This document shows positions 33,387 to 42,644 of a stretch of DNA of 64,000 nt, one piece after another; the stretch's first letter is position 1, and each line of letters starts with the position of its first letter. The stretch comes from Gari tellinella (taxonomy: Eukaryota > Mollusca > Bivalvia > Cardiida > Psammobiidae). The notes beneath the pieces are model-generated. The model was not told where the DNA came from, searched no databases, and saw only the letters and a program-made list of their open reading frames with translations. The stretch is from contig OV277868.1 in NCBI GenBank assembly GCA_922989275.2, positions 20,394,291-20,458,290 of the forward strand, in the 5' to 3' direction. The translations under genes were made by a program, and so were the position numbers.

Positions 33387-36300
33387 ATGGCAAGTTTCCA
33401 ATGTGAAGAGTGTGGAGAGACATTTCCAAAATTGAGTCAGCTTTTACAGCACCGGAGGGCAAAAAATCATTGGAAGAAGTATACATGTTCAAGTTGCAAG
33501 AAGACATTTAATCGCAAAGACAATTTAGACAGGCACATGAAGAAACATGCAGACGAAAACAATCACCATTGTCCCGAGTGTTTAAAGGTTTTTACAAGAG
33601 AAGACGCGCTGGATCAACATTTACACCGGGAGCATGGCTGGGGTGCCAAGAAAAGATCTGCAGATCAAGAAGGAGGCAGTGCAGCAAAAATACAAAGAGC
33701 GATAAACGATCCTACTGATATGTATACCATTAACAAAATCGTTGATAGAAAACTCGAGAAGTTCAGGACCACTGCTTCTTATTATAAAATATCCGTGAAT
33801 AGCCTGGAGATTCGGGAGCTGCAAAATATTTTGAAAATATTGAGGAAAATATTTCAGTCTATTCTGGACACTATGATTGGACGTTTACCGTTTACAGATC
33901 TTGTGAGAGTGTCCATCGACAATCCGCAGTTGGACTTCCCTATCGTTCTACCATTCATGCGAAGATCTGAGCTGACTGTTGATCGTTTGCTCTCTGAAAT
34001 TGAGAGGGTGCTCCAATCCTATGAAGAGTTTATATTAGACGAGACATTTGGCATGGAACTGGTTCACGTACAAAACCCTAATGGAAGCGGCAATGAAAGG
34101 AAACCGTACGTCAATATATCAAGAATGTTAAATAGTAAGAGTAGCATCATTCAAATTAGAAGCAATGATGAACTCTGCTGCGCACGTGCACTGGTAACAG
34201 CCGTGGCTAGAATTGAAAATCATCCACAATGGGACAGCATAAGAAAAGGAACTCAACTTCAGAGGAATTTGGCAGTCAATCTACATCAAAAGGCACATAT
34301 CCCTTTACAGAAATGTGGATTGAAAGAAATAAATCAGTTTCAAGCAGTCTTGTCAGACTATCAAATCCATGTCCTATCTAAAGAACATTTCAATGCGATT
34401 ATTTATGAGGGTCCTGATGGAGGAAAACCGCTATATCTGTACTTACATGATAATCACTTTGATGTCATCACGACAATGACAGGATTTTTGAACAGATGTT
34501 ACTTTTGTGAAACTTGCAAAAAGGGGTACAACACGAAAGAACGTCATGCATGTAACAATCCATGTATTTACTGTCACCACTTGCATCAAGACGAAACCGA
34601 AAACTGGATTTCCTGTGACAAATGTAACAGATATTTCAAAAATGACACTTGTTTTGAAATGCACCTAAAGAAACAGGAAGGTGGGAAATGCACGTGTGAA
34701 ATCTATTACAAATGCTCTATATGTAATCAAACTGTGAACATGAACAGACATAAAAAGCCCCACCAGTGTAACGAAACTTATTGTAAAACATGTAAAGACT
34801 TCTTTGAAGAAGGTCACCAATGCTACATGCAACCTGCTGAGATAGGAAAATGTCAAAATGGTCAAATGAAGAATAAAGAGTCCGTGGCATACATATTTTT
34901 TGATTTTGAATGTACACAAGATGACATTAATCAATGTGAGGGAGGATTTGTTCCAGACGAGAGAGGAAAATGTAAACATTGCAAAAAATCGTGGTGCGGC
35001 ACCTTTGAACATAGGCCTAATCTCTGTGTAGCACAGAAGGTATGCGGGTCCTGTTTATACACTCCTATCACATCAACCTCTGAATGTAAAGTTTGTGGAA
35101 AAAATGAACGCGTGTTTCAAAGTATTCAAGCCTGTCATGAGTTTTGTCAATGGCTATTTTCAGAAGAGAATGCTGGTGCGACAGTTATCTGCCATAATTT
35201 CAAAGGCTATGACAGTTATCCTATTCTCCAGTACTTACACGACAATGCCATTATTCCAGAAGTGATTACTAATGGATCCAAGTACATGTCGATCCAGGTG
35301 CCGCATTGTAAAATTCGCATGATTGATTCCTTAAACTTTATACCTATGCCATTGGCAGACATGCCAGCATCTTTCGGCGAAACAGAAATAGCAAAGGGCT
35401 ACTTCCCACATCTGTTCAACCGTAAAGAAAATCAAAAAGCAATACTGACACATCTTCCTGAACTCCACTATTACACTCCAGACTGCATGAAACCTAACGC
35501 CAGGGAACTATTTTTACAGTGGTATGAACAAAACAAGAACAATCACTTCAACTTTCAAGAAGAGTTGTTAAAATACTGTCGCTCAGATGTAGACATTTTA
35601 CGCAAATGTGTGCTGAAATTTAGACAACTCTTTCTGGAATTAACTCGACACGGTGACAGTGCAGGGATAGACCCGTTTGAAAAGTGCATAACCATAGCAT
35701 CGGCTTGCAACCTGGTATACAGAACAAACTTTCTGTTAAACGAGAGCATTGCCGTTATCCCACCTCATGGTTACAGACCAGAAGAGAAGCAATCGGTCAT
35801 GGCATATCAGTGGCTGACCTATCTAGCACATACGAAAAACATTTACATTCAGCATGGTCGAAATGTAGGGGAAAAAGACATCGGTCCTTACCAAGTGGAC
35901 GGGTATTATGAATCAGATGAGGGGAAAAAGATTGTTTTGGAGTTTCACGGTTGCTTTTGGCATGGATGTCGCCGATGTTACAGCCACTCAACTATAAACC
36001 CTGTAAGCGAATTGAGTATGGGCGACCTTTATGCTCGAACTATGGAGAAAAAGCAGTTTATAGAAGACAATGGATATATGTATGAATCTGTTTGGGAGTG
36101 TGACTTTAGACGAGAACTGGATACGAATGTTGAAATGAAGAGCTTTGTTCAAAGTCTGGAAATGGTCAGTCCATTAGAACCCAGGGATGCTTTCTTTGGT
36201 GGTCGCACGGAAGGTTTCAAGCTATATGAGGAAGCTACAGTTGTGAAGCAAATCAAATACTACGACGTGACATCCCTTTATCCTTGGGTGAATAAGACGG

Positions 36301-37541
36301 GCAAGGTACCCATAGGTCATCCTCATATCATCACAGAAAATTTCGACGACATAAACAAATATGAAGGCCTCATTAAATGTAAGATACTAGCACCCAAAGG
36401 ACTTTATATTCCTGTGCTGCCCACAAAATGTAATGGCAAACTCTTATTCAGCTTGTGTCGTACATGTAGTGAAACATTTCAACAAAGCCAGTGCATGCAT
36501 GATATTAATGAAAGAGCATTTACTGGAACCTGGGTGACAGATGAGATGAAAGAAGCATTAGCTCAAGGTTATAAGATTCTCAAAATCTACGAAGTCTGGC
36601 ATTTTGAGAAGATCTCACAGTATGACCCAGTAACAAAATCAGAAGGCCTGTTCACAGACTATGTGAATACTTTTCTAAAAGTAAAACAAGAGGCAAGTGG
36701 ATGGCCTGACTGGTGTCAGGACGAGGAAGGAAAATTACAGTACATACAGCAATATCATGCAAAAGAGGGCATTTTGTTAGACTACCACAAAATAAAGAAC
36801 AATCCTGGCTTGCGGTCTCTAGCAAAGCTGATGCTCAATTCATTTTGGGGAAAGTTTGGGCAGAGAACCAATCTGACTCAAACCACATATGTATCAAAAC
36901 CGTGTGATTTCTTTGATATGATGACAAGTGATCAGCAGCAAATAAAAAATGTTAGATTTGTCAACAATGAATCAGTGCAAATAGACTGGATGTACCAGGA
37001 CAATTTCATTACGCCATCTACAAGGACTAATGTAGTAATTGCTGCCTACACAACTGCTCAGGCTAGGCTGAAATTATATAGTTACCTTCGACCATTAGGC
37101 AGGCGGGTCCTGTACTGTGATACGGATTCAGTGGTCTTCGCTACGGAACCCGAGGAGTGGGAGCCACGATTGGGCGATTATCTTGGCGATCTTACAGACG
37201 AAGTGTCAAACAACGCCATTACTAAATTCGTTACCGGGGGCCCTAAAAACTATGCATACACCTTAAAGAAACCTAATAAATGTGGACAAACCTCAATCTG
37301 TAAAGTGCGCGGAATCACGCTTAATTTTAAAAACTTGTTGGACATTAATTTTAAAACCATACATGACATGGTTACGAGTAACACAAGTTTGGATAAAATC
37401 GCAGTAGTTGATAATTACAAGATAACCAGAAACCAGGCAACAGGACAATTGATCACCAAACGGGAAATCAAAGACTACAGAGTTGTGTTTGATAAACGAG
37501 TGATTGACAATAACTACATCACATATCCGTATGGATATTAA
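33387..37541 (+). CDS. Polinton DNA polymerase B, with N-terminal zinc fingers
   Basis: 1384 residues from the ATG at 33387. The frame is open further upstream to 33309, but an acceptor-like sequence and the first finger favour 33387. Replicates the element, in this family with a protein primer at the TIRs. Order: three C2H2 fingers (residues ~5-83); an uncharacterised region with NDELCCARAL (C264, C265) and HDNHFDVI (H357); a second cysteine-rich block (~370-490); proofreading exonuclease with FFDFEC (D506, E508), HNFKGYDSYP and YCRSDVDIL; polymerase motif A DVTSLYP (D960), motif B KLMLNSFWG (K1147) and motif C YCDTDSV (D1245, D1247). All catalytic residues are present and the frame is uninterrupted. 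Length exceeds a bare pPolB because of the N-terminal third. Confidence 0.96.
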   Translation: MASFQCEECGETFPKLSQLLQHRRAKNHWKKYTCSSCKKTFNRKDNLDRHMKKHADENNHHCPECLKVFTREDALDQHLHREHGWGAKKRSADQEGGSAAKIQRAINDPTDMYTINKIVDRKLEKFRTTASYYKISVNSLEIRELQNILKILRKIFQSILDTMIGRLPFTDLVRVSIDNPQLDFPIVLPFMRRSELTVDRLLSEIERVLQSYEEFILDETFGMELVHVQNPNGSGNERKPYVNISRMLNSKSSIIQIRSNDELCCARALVTAVARIENHPQWDSIRKGTQLQRNLAVNLHQKAHIPLQKCGLKEINQFQAVLSDYQIHVLSKEHFNAIIYEGPDGGKPLYLYLHDNHFDVITTMTGFLNRCYFCETCKKGYNTKERHACNNPCIYCHHLHQDETENWISCDKCNRYFKNDTCFEMHLKKQEGGKCTCEIYYKCSICNQTVNMNRHKKPHQCNETYCKTCKDFFEEGHQCYMQPAEIGKCQNGQMKNKESVAYIFFDFECTQDDINQCEGGFVPDERGKCKHCKKSWCGTFEHRPNLCVAQKVCGSCLYTPITSTSECKVCGKNERVFQSIQACHEFCQWLFSEENAGATVICHNFKGYDSYPILQYLHDNAIIPEVITNGSKYMSIQVPHCKIRMIDSLNFIPMPLADMPASFGETEIAKGYFPHLFNRKENQKAILTHLPELHYYTPDCMKPNARELFLQWYEQNKNNHFNFQEELLKYCRSDVDILRKCVLKFRQLFLELTRHGDSAGIDPFEKCITIASACNLVYRTNFLLNESIAVIPPHGYRPEEKQSVMAYQWLTYLAHTKNIYIQHGRNVGEKDIGPYQVDGYYESDEGKKIVLEFHGCFWHGCRRCYSHSTINPVSELSMGDLYARTMEKKQFIEDNGYMYESVWECDFRRELDTNVEMKSFVQSLEMVSPLEPRDAFFGGRTEGFKLYEEATVVKQIKYYDVTSLYPWVNKTGKVPIGHPHIITENFDDINKYEGLIKCKILAPKGLYIPVLPTKCNGKLLFSLCRTCSETFQQSQCMHDINERAFTGTWVTDEMKEALAQGYKILKIYEVWHFEKISQYDPVTKSEGLFTDYVNTFLKVKQEASGWPDWCQDEEGKLQYIQQYHAKEGILLDYHKIKNNPGLRSLAKLMLNSFWGKFGQRTNLTQTTYVSKPCDFFDMMTSDQQQIKNVRFVNNESVQIDWMYQDNFITPSTRTNVVIAAYTTAQARLKLYSYLRPLGRRVLYCDTDSVVFATEPEEWEPRLGDYLGDLTDEVSNNAITKFVTGGPKNYAYTLKKPNKCGQTSICKVRGITLNFKNLLDINFKTIHDMVTSNTSLDKIAVVDNYKITRNQATGQLITKREIKDYRVVFDKRVIDNNYITYPYGY

Positions 37542-37769
37542 AGCCTCTATCAATTAGCCATTTTAATATACTGCTATGCCTGTTTAAAGAGAATATTTGG
37601 CAGTTGTACATGTATATATCTTTTGAGATAGGTCATTCATGTTAACTTTTATACTGTAAAACTGTTGTACTTTAATTACTATGTATATCATGTTTAATTG
37701 ATAATGTATAATTGTACTAATAAAGTGAGTGTATTTAACATTTCTACTTCTTGTCATTTCTTTCCAAAG

Positions 37770-37812
<43 letters not shown>

Positions 37813-37934
37813 AGTTCAGTTCAAATACACCAGTCCCTGTTTTATGTCGTCTGCTTGAGAGCTTAATATCTCTAAGGTCTGCTATTCAGTTAACCGTGTT
37901 ATTTACTTCAATTCACCCTTGTAATTATCGGTTA
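37542..37934. other. Polinton right non-coding strip with GA microsatellite
   Basis: Downstream of the polymerase gene. Has an 'aataaag' polyadenylation-like signal near 37720 and a (GA)n run at about 37772-37810. Confidence 0.65.
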
Positions 37935-38610
37935 CATTCTGGATCCTAATCATCTGCTTTACACCTATATGATCCTAGGGCCGTTTAACGAGCGAACTCC
38001 ATAAATAACCTTTACTGTGACCAATACGTAGTCTGCTATTTTATCTGAGAAATCGATATTAACTTCACAGGCCTATATCATTATAATCGCTTAGTCGGCT
38101 GTTAGGTATCTAAGATGACTGCGCCCATGCACAGTGGAGAATCTGTTATTCTTTCCCGTTTAAACGCAAACGTACGCAAACGCAAAACACTAAAACGTAG
38201 AAAAGTACAACTTTTTGACAATTCTGATAATTAATCTTTGTCTTGGTGGCAAACAGTTTGGAGCCTGATCAGACGCCGGGTTACCCGGCGTCTGATCTGG
38301 CTCCAAACTGTTTGCAGTGAAAATAATAGTTTTACCGTAAACGCGTTTATTGGGAAAGAATAACGTCTTCTCCACTGTACTCTCCTATACATTTTAAATT
38401 TAAACCCTACGGCGGGGTATTTGAAGAAAAATAAAAGCGTCGTGTGTCGTCTGCTAGGGGAATCCAGATCGATATCTACGATCACTGTGGTCACGCTAGG
38501 GCGCTTCCAAAAATCCACTCATTTTTTCCCTCATCCAAGATGGAGGCGTTATATAGACTAAAGAAGGGGTCACCGAGTGCATTTTTCCTGGATAAACCCC
38601 CCTGACTACT
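37935..38610 (-). repeat. Polinton right terminal inverted repeat
   Basis: Reverse complement of 27741-28435 with small differences, ending CCTGACTACT followed by the ACCAAG duplication. Contains the second copy of the TIR-embedded family-A MITE. Confidence 0.9.
38132..38378. mobile_element. MITE family A inside Polinton right TIR
   Basis: Mirror of the MITE at 27974-28220. It differs by about five bases or indels and ends 231 bp from the element terminus. The left flanking base pair is CA rather than TA (one substitution). Confidence 0.9.
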
Positions 38611-38616
38611 ACCAAG

Positions 38617-38731
38617 ATAAACATGAATTATCAGAATTGCCCAAAAGTTGTACTTTTTTACGTTTTAGTGTTTTGCGTTTGCGTTTCGTTTGCGTTTAAT
38701 CGGGAAAGAATAACGTATTCTACACTGTACA
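38617..38731. mobile_element. Family-A MITE right half at Polinton flank
   Basis: Immediately right of the Polinton, 'accaagataaacatgaatta' continues as the right half of a family-A MITE to 'tattctacactg'. The Polinton therefore inserted inside a MITE on this side. The matching left half is not at the left flank. Confidence 0.85.
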
Positions 38732-38952
38732 TAGTGGCAGTCAAGGGGTAAGATATATTAAATTATTAATACATTTACATGATTCATTCGCAAAAGCATT
38801 CGACACATACTAGTATTAAGTTTCGAACGATTATTCTAACACCCTGCGGACATGATAAAATGTTATAATTTCGATAAATATAGTCGATTCAATGGCGTTG
38901 TTGCTGGTTGACATGCTTGTTAAGCATTTGAATCAACACCATACTATCAATA

Positions 38953-39548
38953 AGTTCAGTACAGACATCGATGTCCGTCGATGGCCATCGATTGCGAGTT
39001 GGCTACCGGTCTGATATACAGTGACGAAAACTTTATTTATCCGTTCAAACGCAAACTCATTGCAATAGAATTGAGAAAATAACATTTTTTAAACAATGAC
39101 TACAGTGGAGAATGTGTTATTCTTTCCCAATAAACGCGTTTACGCTAAAACTATTATTTGCAGTGCAAACAGTTTGGAGCCAGATCAGACGCCGGGTAAC
39201 CCGGCGTCTGATCAGTCTCTAAACTGTTTGCCACCAAGATAAACATGAAATATCAGAATTGTCCAAAAGTTGTTCTTTTCTACGTTTTAGTGCTTTGCGT
39301 TTGCGTACGTTTGCGTTTAAACGGGAAAGAATAACACATTCTCCACTGTACTTGTTTTCATCTGACAATAGCACACAATATGGAGCCTGATCAGTCTGAT
39401 CTGGCTCCAAACTGTTTGCAATGTAAATAACAGTTTAAGCGTAAAGGTGGTTATTTGGAAATAAAACGTTTTCTCTACCGTACTCTGCACGCTGTACACG
39501 GGGCACAAACTGCTAACATAAACAGTAAACAGTGGTAACTGAACACGC
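38953..39548. repeat. Composite repeat block, inverted copy of 12827-13186
   Basis: Reverse-complement counterpart of the earlier block, from 'catcgatgtccgtcgatggc' to 'cagttaccactg' type text read on the opposite strand. It contains an old family-A MITE interrupted by a young one (39103-39348). Confidence 0.7.
39103..39348. mobile_element. MITE family A, young copy nested in an older one
   Basis: 246 bp, CAGTGGAGAATGTG to CACATTCTCCACTG, TA on each side. Surrounding sequence is an older family-A copy whose uninterrupted relative is at 12897-13129. The central 65-bp hairpin (39168-39232) is almost perfect. Confidence 0.9.
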
Positions 39549-39689
39549 TATAGATGGTGCTATAAACCATGGACGGCCACAACCTTAGAAGGGTTGCCTC
39601 TAGTGGGGCGTAACTTACGAATTAAGTACTTGATGACATGCGACCTAACATGTCTTGTACGGAAGCCGGCTAGTGTCACTTTTACAAGT

Positions 39690-40055
39690 TTTTTTTATCT
39701 TGAACATTTAAGATACTATCTTGAATATTCAAGATAAGTTTCTTGAAAATTAACCATAATTATTATCTTAAATTTTCAAGCTAATATCTTGAAAATTCAA
39801 GATAGTATCTTGAATTTTCAAGATAGTATGGTGAATTTTCAAGATAGTATCTTGAATATTCAAGATAATATTATCTTGAATTTCAAGTTACATGTAGTAT
39901 GTTGAAAATTAAAGATATTATCTTGAATTAGCAGGATAGTATGTTGAATTTTGAAGATAGTATCTTGAAAATTCAACATACTATCTTGAAATTCAAGATA
40001 AGTTTCTTGAAAATTCTGCATACCATCTTGAATATTCAAGTTAATATCTTATATA
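39690..40055. repeat. Palindromic tandem array (ATCTTGAAAATTCAAGAT)
   Basis: About 17 degenerate copies of a ~22-bp unit in which ATCTTGAA and TTCAAGAT alternate, so nearly every unit is its own inverted repeat. AT-rich with no ORF of substance (the ORF starting at 39941 is repeat translation). Confidence 0.85.
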
Positions 40056-40073
40056 CCGATGTATGCCTTCATA

Positions 40074-40311
40074 CAGTGGAGAAAACGTTATTCTTTCCCA
40101 ATAAACGCGTTTACGCTAAAACTATTATTTGCCGTGCAAACAGTTTGGAGCCAGATCAGACGCCGGGTCACCCGGCGTCTGATCAGGCTTCAAACTGTTT
40201 GTCACCAAGATAAACAAGAATTATCAGAATTGTCCAAAAGTTGTTCTTTTTAGTGCTTTGCGTTTGCGTACGTTTGCGTTTAAACGGGAAAGAATAACAT
40301 ATTCTCCACTG
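40074..40311. mobile_element. MITE family A copy with 13-bp flanking repeats
   Basis: CAGTGGAGAAAACG to CATATTCTCCACTG. Beyond the TA pair, GATGTATGCCTTC occurs directly on both sides (40058-40070 and 40316-40328). This is longer than the TA duplication seen elsewhere. Confidence 0.85.
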
Positions 40312-40404
40312 TACAGATGTATGCCTTCCTATTAGCGCAAACCATGAGTTCCGACTTAAAGAAAAATGATACCTTATTAAATAGCAAAATACTCGACATA
40401 TAAA

Positions 40405-40740
40405 CAGCACCCCTCCCTACAACGGCCCTCCCAACAACGATTCCCTCTTAACAACAACTCTTGCCGCAGTTCACTAAACAAAACAATTATGTCTAACGCT
40501 TTTACTGCTTTAATACCGTTTGATTAAAGTTGTCGTCTGCCGTTTTTTCTCAAAGTTACATATTGGACATTTTGACAGAAAAAAATTTAATTACGAGTGA
40601 CAAACAGCTTGAATCCAGATCAGACGCAGCTGCTTGAAAATGTAAGCCAAATTTCCCTCCCTCTAACGACTCTCTCTGAACAACGCACATAATTCATAAT
40701 TGTTGTCTCCCATTGGATGTCGTTATAGAGAAGGAACGCT
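40405..40740. mobile_element. MITE family B copy (CAGCGTTCCCTCTC type)
   Basis: Left end 'cagcacccctccctacaacg' and right end 'gtcgttatagagaaggaacg' plus CTG. It contains 'gtcgtctgccgttttttctc' and one arm of the 65-bp hairpin ('cagcttgaatccagatcaga'); the other arm is deleted. No ORF. Confidence 0.8.
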
Positions 40741-41175
40741 GTATCCTACTTCCAATATGACGTCATTTCCAAATGACGTCAAACCGGCATTTTCGCGCCA
40801 AACTGTCAATTTTATGACGTTAGAATGTTAACAATGGATTTTGTTTGCTTTCGAATGTACATAGTTTCAGTAATGCGGTCATGGCTCTCCCTTATAGGGT
40901 ACACATTAATCGTGTTATCAACCTTTATATGGATTAAACATACATGCGTACTAATAAAGTGTTCATTTAATATTAGAAAATACAGCAAATATTGTTTATT
41001 TAAGAAATAAAAAATTCATACCGGTGTTCTATCGTGCAATCGAACACTGGTAGGAGTTGATATGCGTAGCAATTTAATCACGAAGCCTTTAGGCCGAGTG
41101 ATTTAATTACAAGCATCTCAACGACTACCAGTGTTCGATTGTTAGATAGAACACTGGTATGAATTTTTTATTTCG
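40741..41175. mobile_element. Hairpin-ended repeat element, copy 2
   Basis: Body 40741-41000 matches 19625-19860, including 'atgacgtcatttccaaatga'. The terminal palindrome 41003-41175 is unrelated in stem sequence ('ttcataccggtgttctatcg') but has an apex 'gaagcctttaggccgag'. Confidence 0.75.
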
Positions 41176-41500
41176 ATTCTAACACATAATTTAACCGAAA
41201 TTTGCACCGAAGCAACGGCGCTACATTTCTTGGCGTACGCACTTTTGAAGCCAAATGACGTCACGTTAGAACGTTTAGCGCGTGAGTGTTCTGCTGAAAT
41301 TTCGTACACTGAGACGGTTCTTCTTCGCTTATATAGGGATGTGGGCGAGGTGTGTTAGAATTAAGAATTGTACATATTTTTCTCGGCGTTCAAGCGAAAT
41401 AAACGACAGAAAATTATCGGCAAATATCATGAATCGCGCTATTTCTAAAGAAGTGTCAGGGTGAATAAAGAACGCAAGTTCGAGTTGGCGAGATTCGACT
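41176..41500. other. CRE-bearing stretch with half of a hairpin
   Basis: Contains 'aaatgacgtcacgttagaac' near 41250, then at 41385-41440 one arm ('aaataaacgacagaaaatta', 'tcatgaatcgcgct') of the same palindrome that is complete at 19892-20045. Confidence 0.55.
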
Positions 41501-41503
41501 GAA

Positions 41504-42071
41504 TACGGTGGAGAAAGACGTTATTATTTCCCGTTTAAACGCAAACGAAACGCAAACGCATTGTTACGAAAGGGAGAAAATAACCAATAATTTGACGATT
41601 CCGATTTCTTTAAATTTTCAAACAGTTAGGAGCCTGATTAGCCGCCGGGTAAACCGGCGTCTAATCTGGCTTCAAACAATTTGCATTGGAAATTATAGAT
41701 TAAGCGTGTACAGCGCTCCCTCTCTTCAACGACACCCAACGGGAGACACAAATTTAGTGCTTTGTTCGGAAGGAGTCGTTATAGGGAGGGAAATTGGCTA
41801 CATTTGCAAACAGCTTGAATCCAGATCAGACGCCGCGTAACGCGGCGTCTGGTCTGGATTCAAGCTGTTTGTCTCTTGTAATTATATGTTTTCTGTCAAA
41901 ATGTCATTTATGTAAGAAAAACAGCAGATATCAATTTCTAGCAGACGATATTGCAGCAGTGCAAGCATTACACATGATTTTCTTGGGAACTGCTGCAAGG
42001 GTCGTTGTGAGGAGGGAGTCGTTGTTGGGAGGGAACACTGTATTGGGAAATAATAATGTCTTCTCTACTGT
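41504..42071. mobile_element. MITE family A interrupted by a family-B MITE
   Basis: Left part 41504-41710 ('ggtggagaaagacgttatta' to 'attataga'), right part 42041-42071 ('ttgggaaataataatgtctt' to CTACTG). The family-B element 41711-42040 sits between them with TA on both sides. Confidence 0.85.
41711..42040. mobile_element. MITE family B, nested copy
   Basis: 330 bp, CAGCGCTCCCTCTC to GAGGGAACACTG, TA duplicated. A 65-bp perfect-type hairpin lies at 41807-41871 with CGCCGCGTAACGCGGCG at the centre. Downstream 'agcagacgatattgcagcag' follows at about 41940. Confidence 0.88.
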
Positions 42072-42301
42072 ACCCTCCACGGACTGGAACTCAACGTCAT
42101 TCCAACAACAAAAAAATAGAAATATCAAACACGTTTTTTCTTTTTAAGTTTGGGAAACAATGTGAGAAACGGATCATGAAGCCGTATGTATTTGAAACCA
42201 TTAATTAAAGTTATTGTAGGTTCGTTAACGATATTGAATTAATAGAGTTTTGACTAAAATATCGATATGGGTGTGATATGGATTTGGGTCTCAATTATAG
42301 G

Positions 42302-42644
42302 CACGGGGCTCCCTCCCCCACAACGGCCCTCTGAACAACGATGCCCTCCTTACAACAACGCTTGCCCTTGTTCACTAAACAAGGCAAGTACATGTATGTC
42401 CAACATTTTCACTACTGCAATATCGTCTGCCTAATATTGTCGTGTGCTGGTTTTCTCAAAGTCACATATTGGACATTGTGACTGAAAAATTAAAATGACG
42501 AGTGACAAACAGCATGACTCCAGATCAGACGCCGCGTTACAATTCAAGCTGTTTACAAATGCAAGTCAATTTCCCTCCGTGTGACAGCACCCTCGGAACA
42601 ACACATCCAATTGTTGTCTCCCATTTGGGTGTTGTTGTGGAGAG
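42302..42644. mobile_element. MITE family B copy
   Basis: 'ggggctccctcccccacaac' on the left and 'tgttgttgtggagaggaatt' on the right. Contains 'atcgtctgcctaatattgtc' and a single hairpin arm ('ccagatcagacgccgcgtta'). Confidence 0.75.

Larger units (their letters stand above)
27741..38610. mobile_element. Maverick/Polinton element, 10.87 kb
   Basis: A large self-synthesising DNA transposon. Seen: terminal inverted repeats of ~680 bp starting AGTAGTCAGGGGGG and ending in the complement; a 6-bp direct repeat ACCAAG at 27735-27740 and 38611-38616; and three intact genes (protein-primed type DNA polymerase B, FtsK/HerA-like ATPase, retroviral-type integrase). Polintons are known to have 6-bp target duplications, long TIRs and this gene trio, usually with a cysteine protease and two capsid genes in 15-20 kb. 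Here no capsid or protease ORF is present, and ~1.7 kb on the left is non-coding. Main coding frames are uninterrupted, suggesting recent activity. Confidence 0.95.

Noticed and set aside
34443..35012. Minus-strand ORFs inside the polymerase gene
   Set aside because: Opposite-strand shadows of an intact, domain-rich CDS.
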